Shown here: positions 5,404 to 6,033 of the stretch, one piece after another | How positions within the stretch are numbered: the first letter of the stretch is position 1 | Layout: each line of letters opens with the position of its first letter | Origin: Nitrospiraceae bacterium | Lineage (GTDB): Bacteria; Nitrospirota; Thermodesulfovibrionia; Thermodesulfovibrionales; UBA9159 | Assembly (NCBI GenBank): GCA_003453735.1 | Contig: DMNE01000501.1 | Coordinates: forward strand, 806-6,838 | Direction: 5' to 3' | Length of the DNA stretch: 6,033 nucleotides | Position numbers and translations under genes: made by a program | The notes under the pieces: generated by a model | The model's input: only the letters and a program-made list of their open reading frames with translations | The model's database searches: none | What the model was told of the DNA's origin: nothing

Positions 5404-6033
5404 ATGAGTAGAAAGATGGTAACCGTTGACGGCTGTACTGCATGCGCACACGTAGTTCACGCGACAAATGAGATCATCACGATTTATCCGATAACCCCCT
5501 CTTCCCCGATTGCCGAGATATGCGATGCGAAATCCGCTGCGGGTAAAGTGAATATCTGGGGATCTATTCCTCTTGTGAGCCAGATGCAGTCGGAGGGGGG
5601 TGTTGCGGGCTCAGTGCACGGTTCCCTTACCACCGGAGCCTTGACCACAACGATCTCTGCTTCCCAGGGCCTTCTTTTGATCATACCGAACATGTACAAG
5701 ATCGCAGGAGAGCTAACGCCAACAGTCTTTCACGTGACGGCACGCTCGCTGGCAGCCCAGGCGCTCAGTATTTTTGGAGACCATTCCGATGTTATGGCCG
5801 CCCGTGCCACTGGTTTTGCTATGCTTTGCTCCCAGGACGTCCAGGAGGCTATGGACTTTGCGCTCATCGCCCAGGCTGCAACCCTTGAATCTAGGATCCC
5901 TTTTATTCACTTCTTTGACGGTTTCAGAACGTCCCATGAAGTCCAGAAAATCGAGGAGCTTACCTTTGATGATATGAGGGCTATGATAGATGATGACCTT
6001 GTTATGGCCCACCGCGCGAGGGCGCTCACTCCT
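5404..6033 (+). CDS. nifJ: Pyruvate:ferredoxin (flavodoxin) oxidoreductase, N-terminal part (3' end outside window)
   Basis: PFOR uses thiamine diphosphate and Fe-S clusters to convert pyruvate and CoA to acetyl-CoA, CO2 and reduced ferredoxin, or runs the reverse reaction. It is the central ferredoxin-reducing step of many anaerobes. The open frame covers 210 codons of a protein that is usually about 1,200 residues, so only domain I is present and the cluster-binding domains lie beyond the window. YPITPSSPIAE (28-38), MQSEGGVAGSVHGSLTTGALTT (61-82), SQGLLLIIPNMYKIAGEL (87-104), FHVTARS (109-115), ALSIFGDHSDVMAAR (120-134) and FFDGFRTSHEVQKIE (170-184) are classic. Thr31, Glu64 and Arg114, catalytic in the D. 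africanus enzyme, fall at identical numbers. The start is sound: AAGGAGG at 5388-5394, 9 nt before ATG. Oddity: the usual DGNTA-A near the N-terminus reads DGCTACA, giving Cys11 and Cys14. It is preceded by a long spacer with possible operators. Confidence 0.95.
   Translation, partial: MSRKMVTVDGCTACAHVVHATNEIITIYPITPSSPIAEICDAKSAAGKVNIWGSIPLVSQMQSEGGVAGSVHGSLTTGALTTTISASQGLLLIIPNMYKIAGELTPTVFHVTARSLAAQALSIFGDHSDVMAARATGFAMLCSQDVQEAMDFALIAQAATLESRIPFIHFFDGFRTSHEVQKIEELTFDDMRAMIDDDLVMAHRARALTP

Overview
The window reads as chromosomal DNA from an anaerobic bacterium. The best guess is a Desulfobacterota (deltaproteobacterial) syntroph or aromatic degrader of the Syntrophorhabdus/Syntrophus type. 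This rests on gene content: a UbiD-family decarboxylase, an acyl-CoA synthetase paired with a zinc-free MDR oxidoreductase, and a homodimeric-type pyruvate:ferredoxin oxidoreductase (PFOR) whose N-terminus aligns closely with the Desulfovibrio africanus enzyme. The taxonomic placement is inference from remembered families, not a search result.

Layout. 1-495 (+): C-terminal part of a UbiD-family decarboxylase, cut by the window edge. 496-747: convergent spacer with a perfect 12-bp palindrome inside a sigma70-like promoter and a small hairpin near the oxidoreductase stop. 748-1758 (-): zinc-independent MDR oxidoreductase. 1832-3778 (-): AMP-forming acyl-CoA synthetase of the acetyl/acetoacetyl-CoA synthetase-like group, 73 nt upstream of the MDR gene and probably its operon partner. 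3779-4118: divergent spacer with a REP-like double-hairpin element, a candidate sigma70 promoter and a 12-codon leader ORF. 4119-4796 (+): complete DUF2293 protein with an N-terminal double CxxC zinc-finger-like module. 4797-5403: about 600 bp, AT-rich, no credible gene, but several inverted repeats, including two GTGA-N8-TCAC palindromes. 5404-6033 (+): first 210 codons of PFOR, running off the window end.

How the genes fit together. The synthetase would activate a carboxylic acid to its CoA thioester, and the MDR enzyme would carry out an NAD(P)H-linked redox step on a related intermediate. PFOR links pyruvate and acetyl-CoA to low-potential ferredoxin. UbiD-type enzymes decarboxylate aromatic or unsaturated acids using prenylated FMN. 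This suits anaerobic acid or aromatic metabolism, but the substrates cannot be read from the sequence. The DUF2293 gene stands apart in content and sits between two AT-rich spacers, so it may be an acquired gene.

No convincing new multi-gene system is visible. The points most worth a second look are the in-frame leader ORF whose TGA abuts the DUF2293 start codon, the paired palindromes upstream of PFOR, the near-palindrome abutting the PFOR ribosome-binding site, and the two unexpected cysteines in the PFOR N-terminus.
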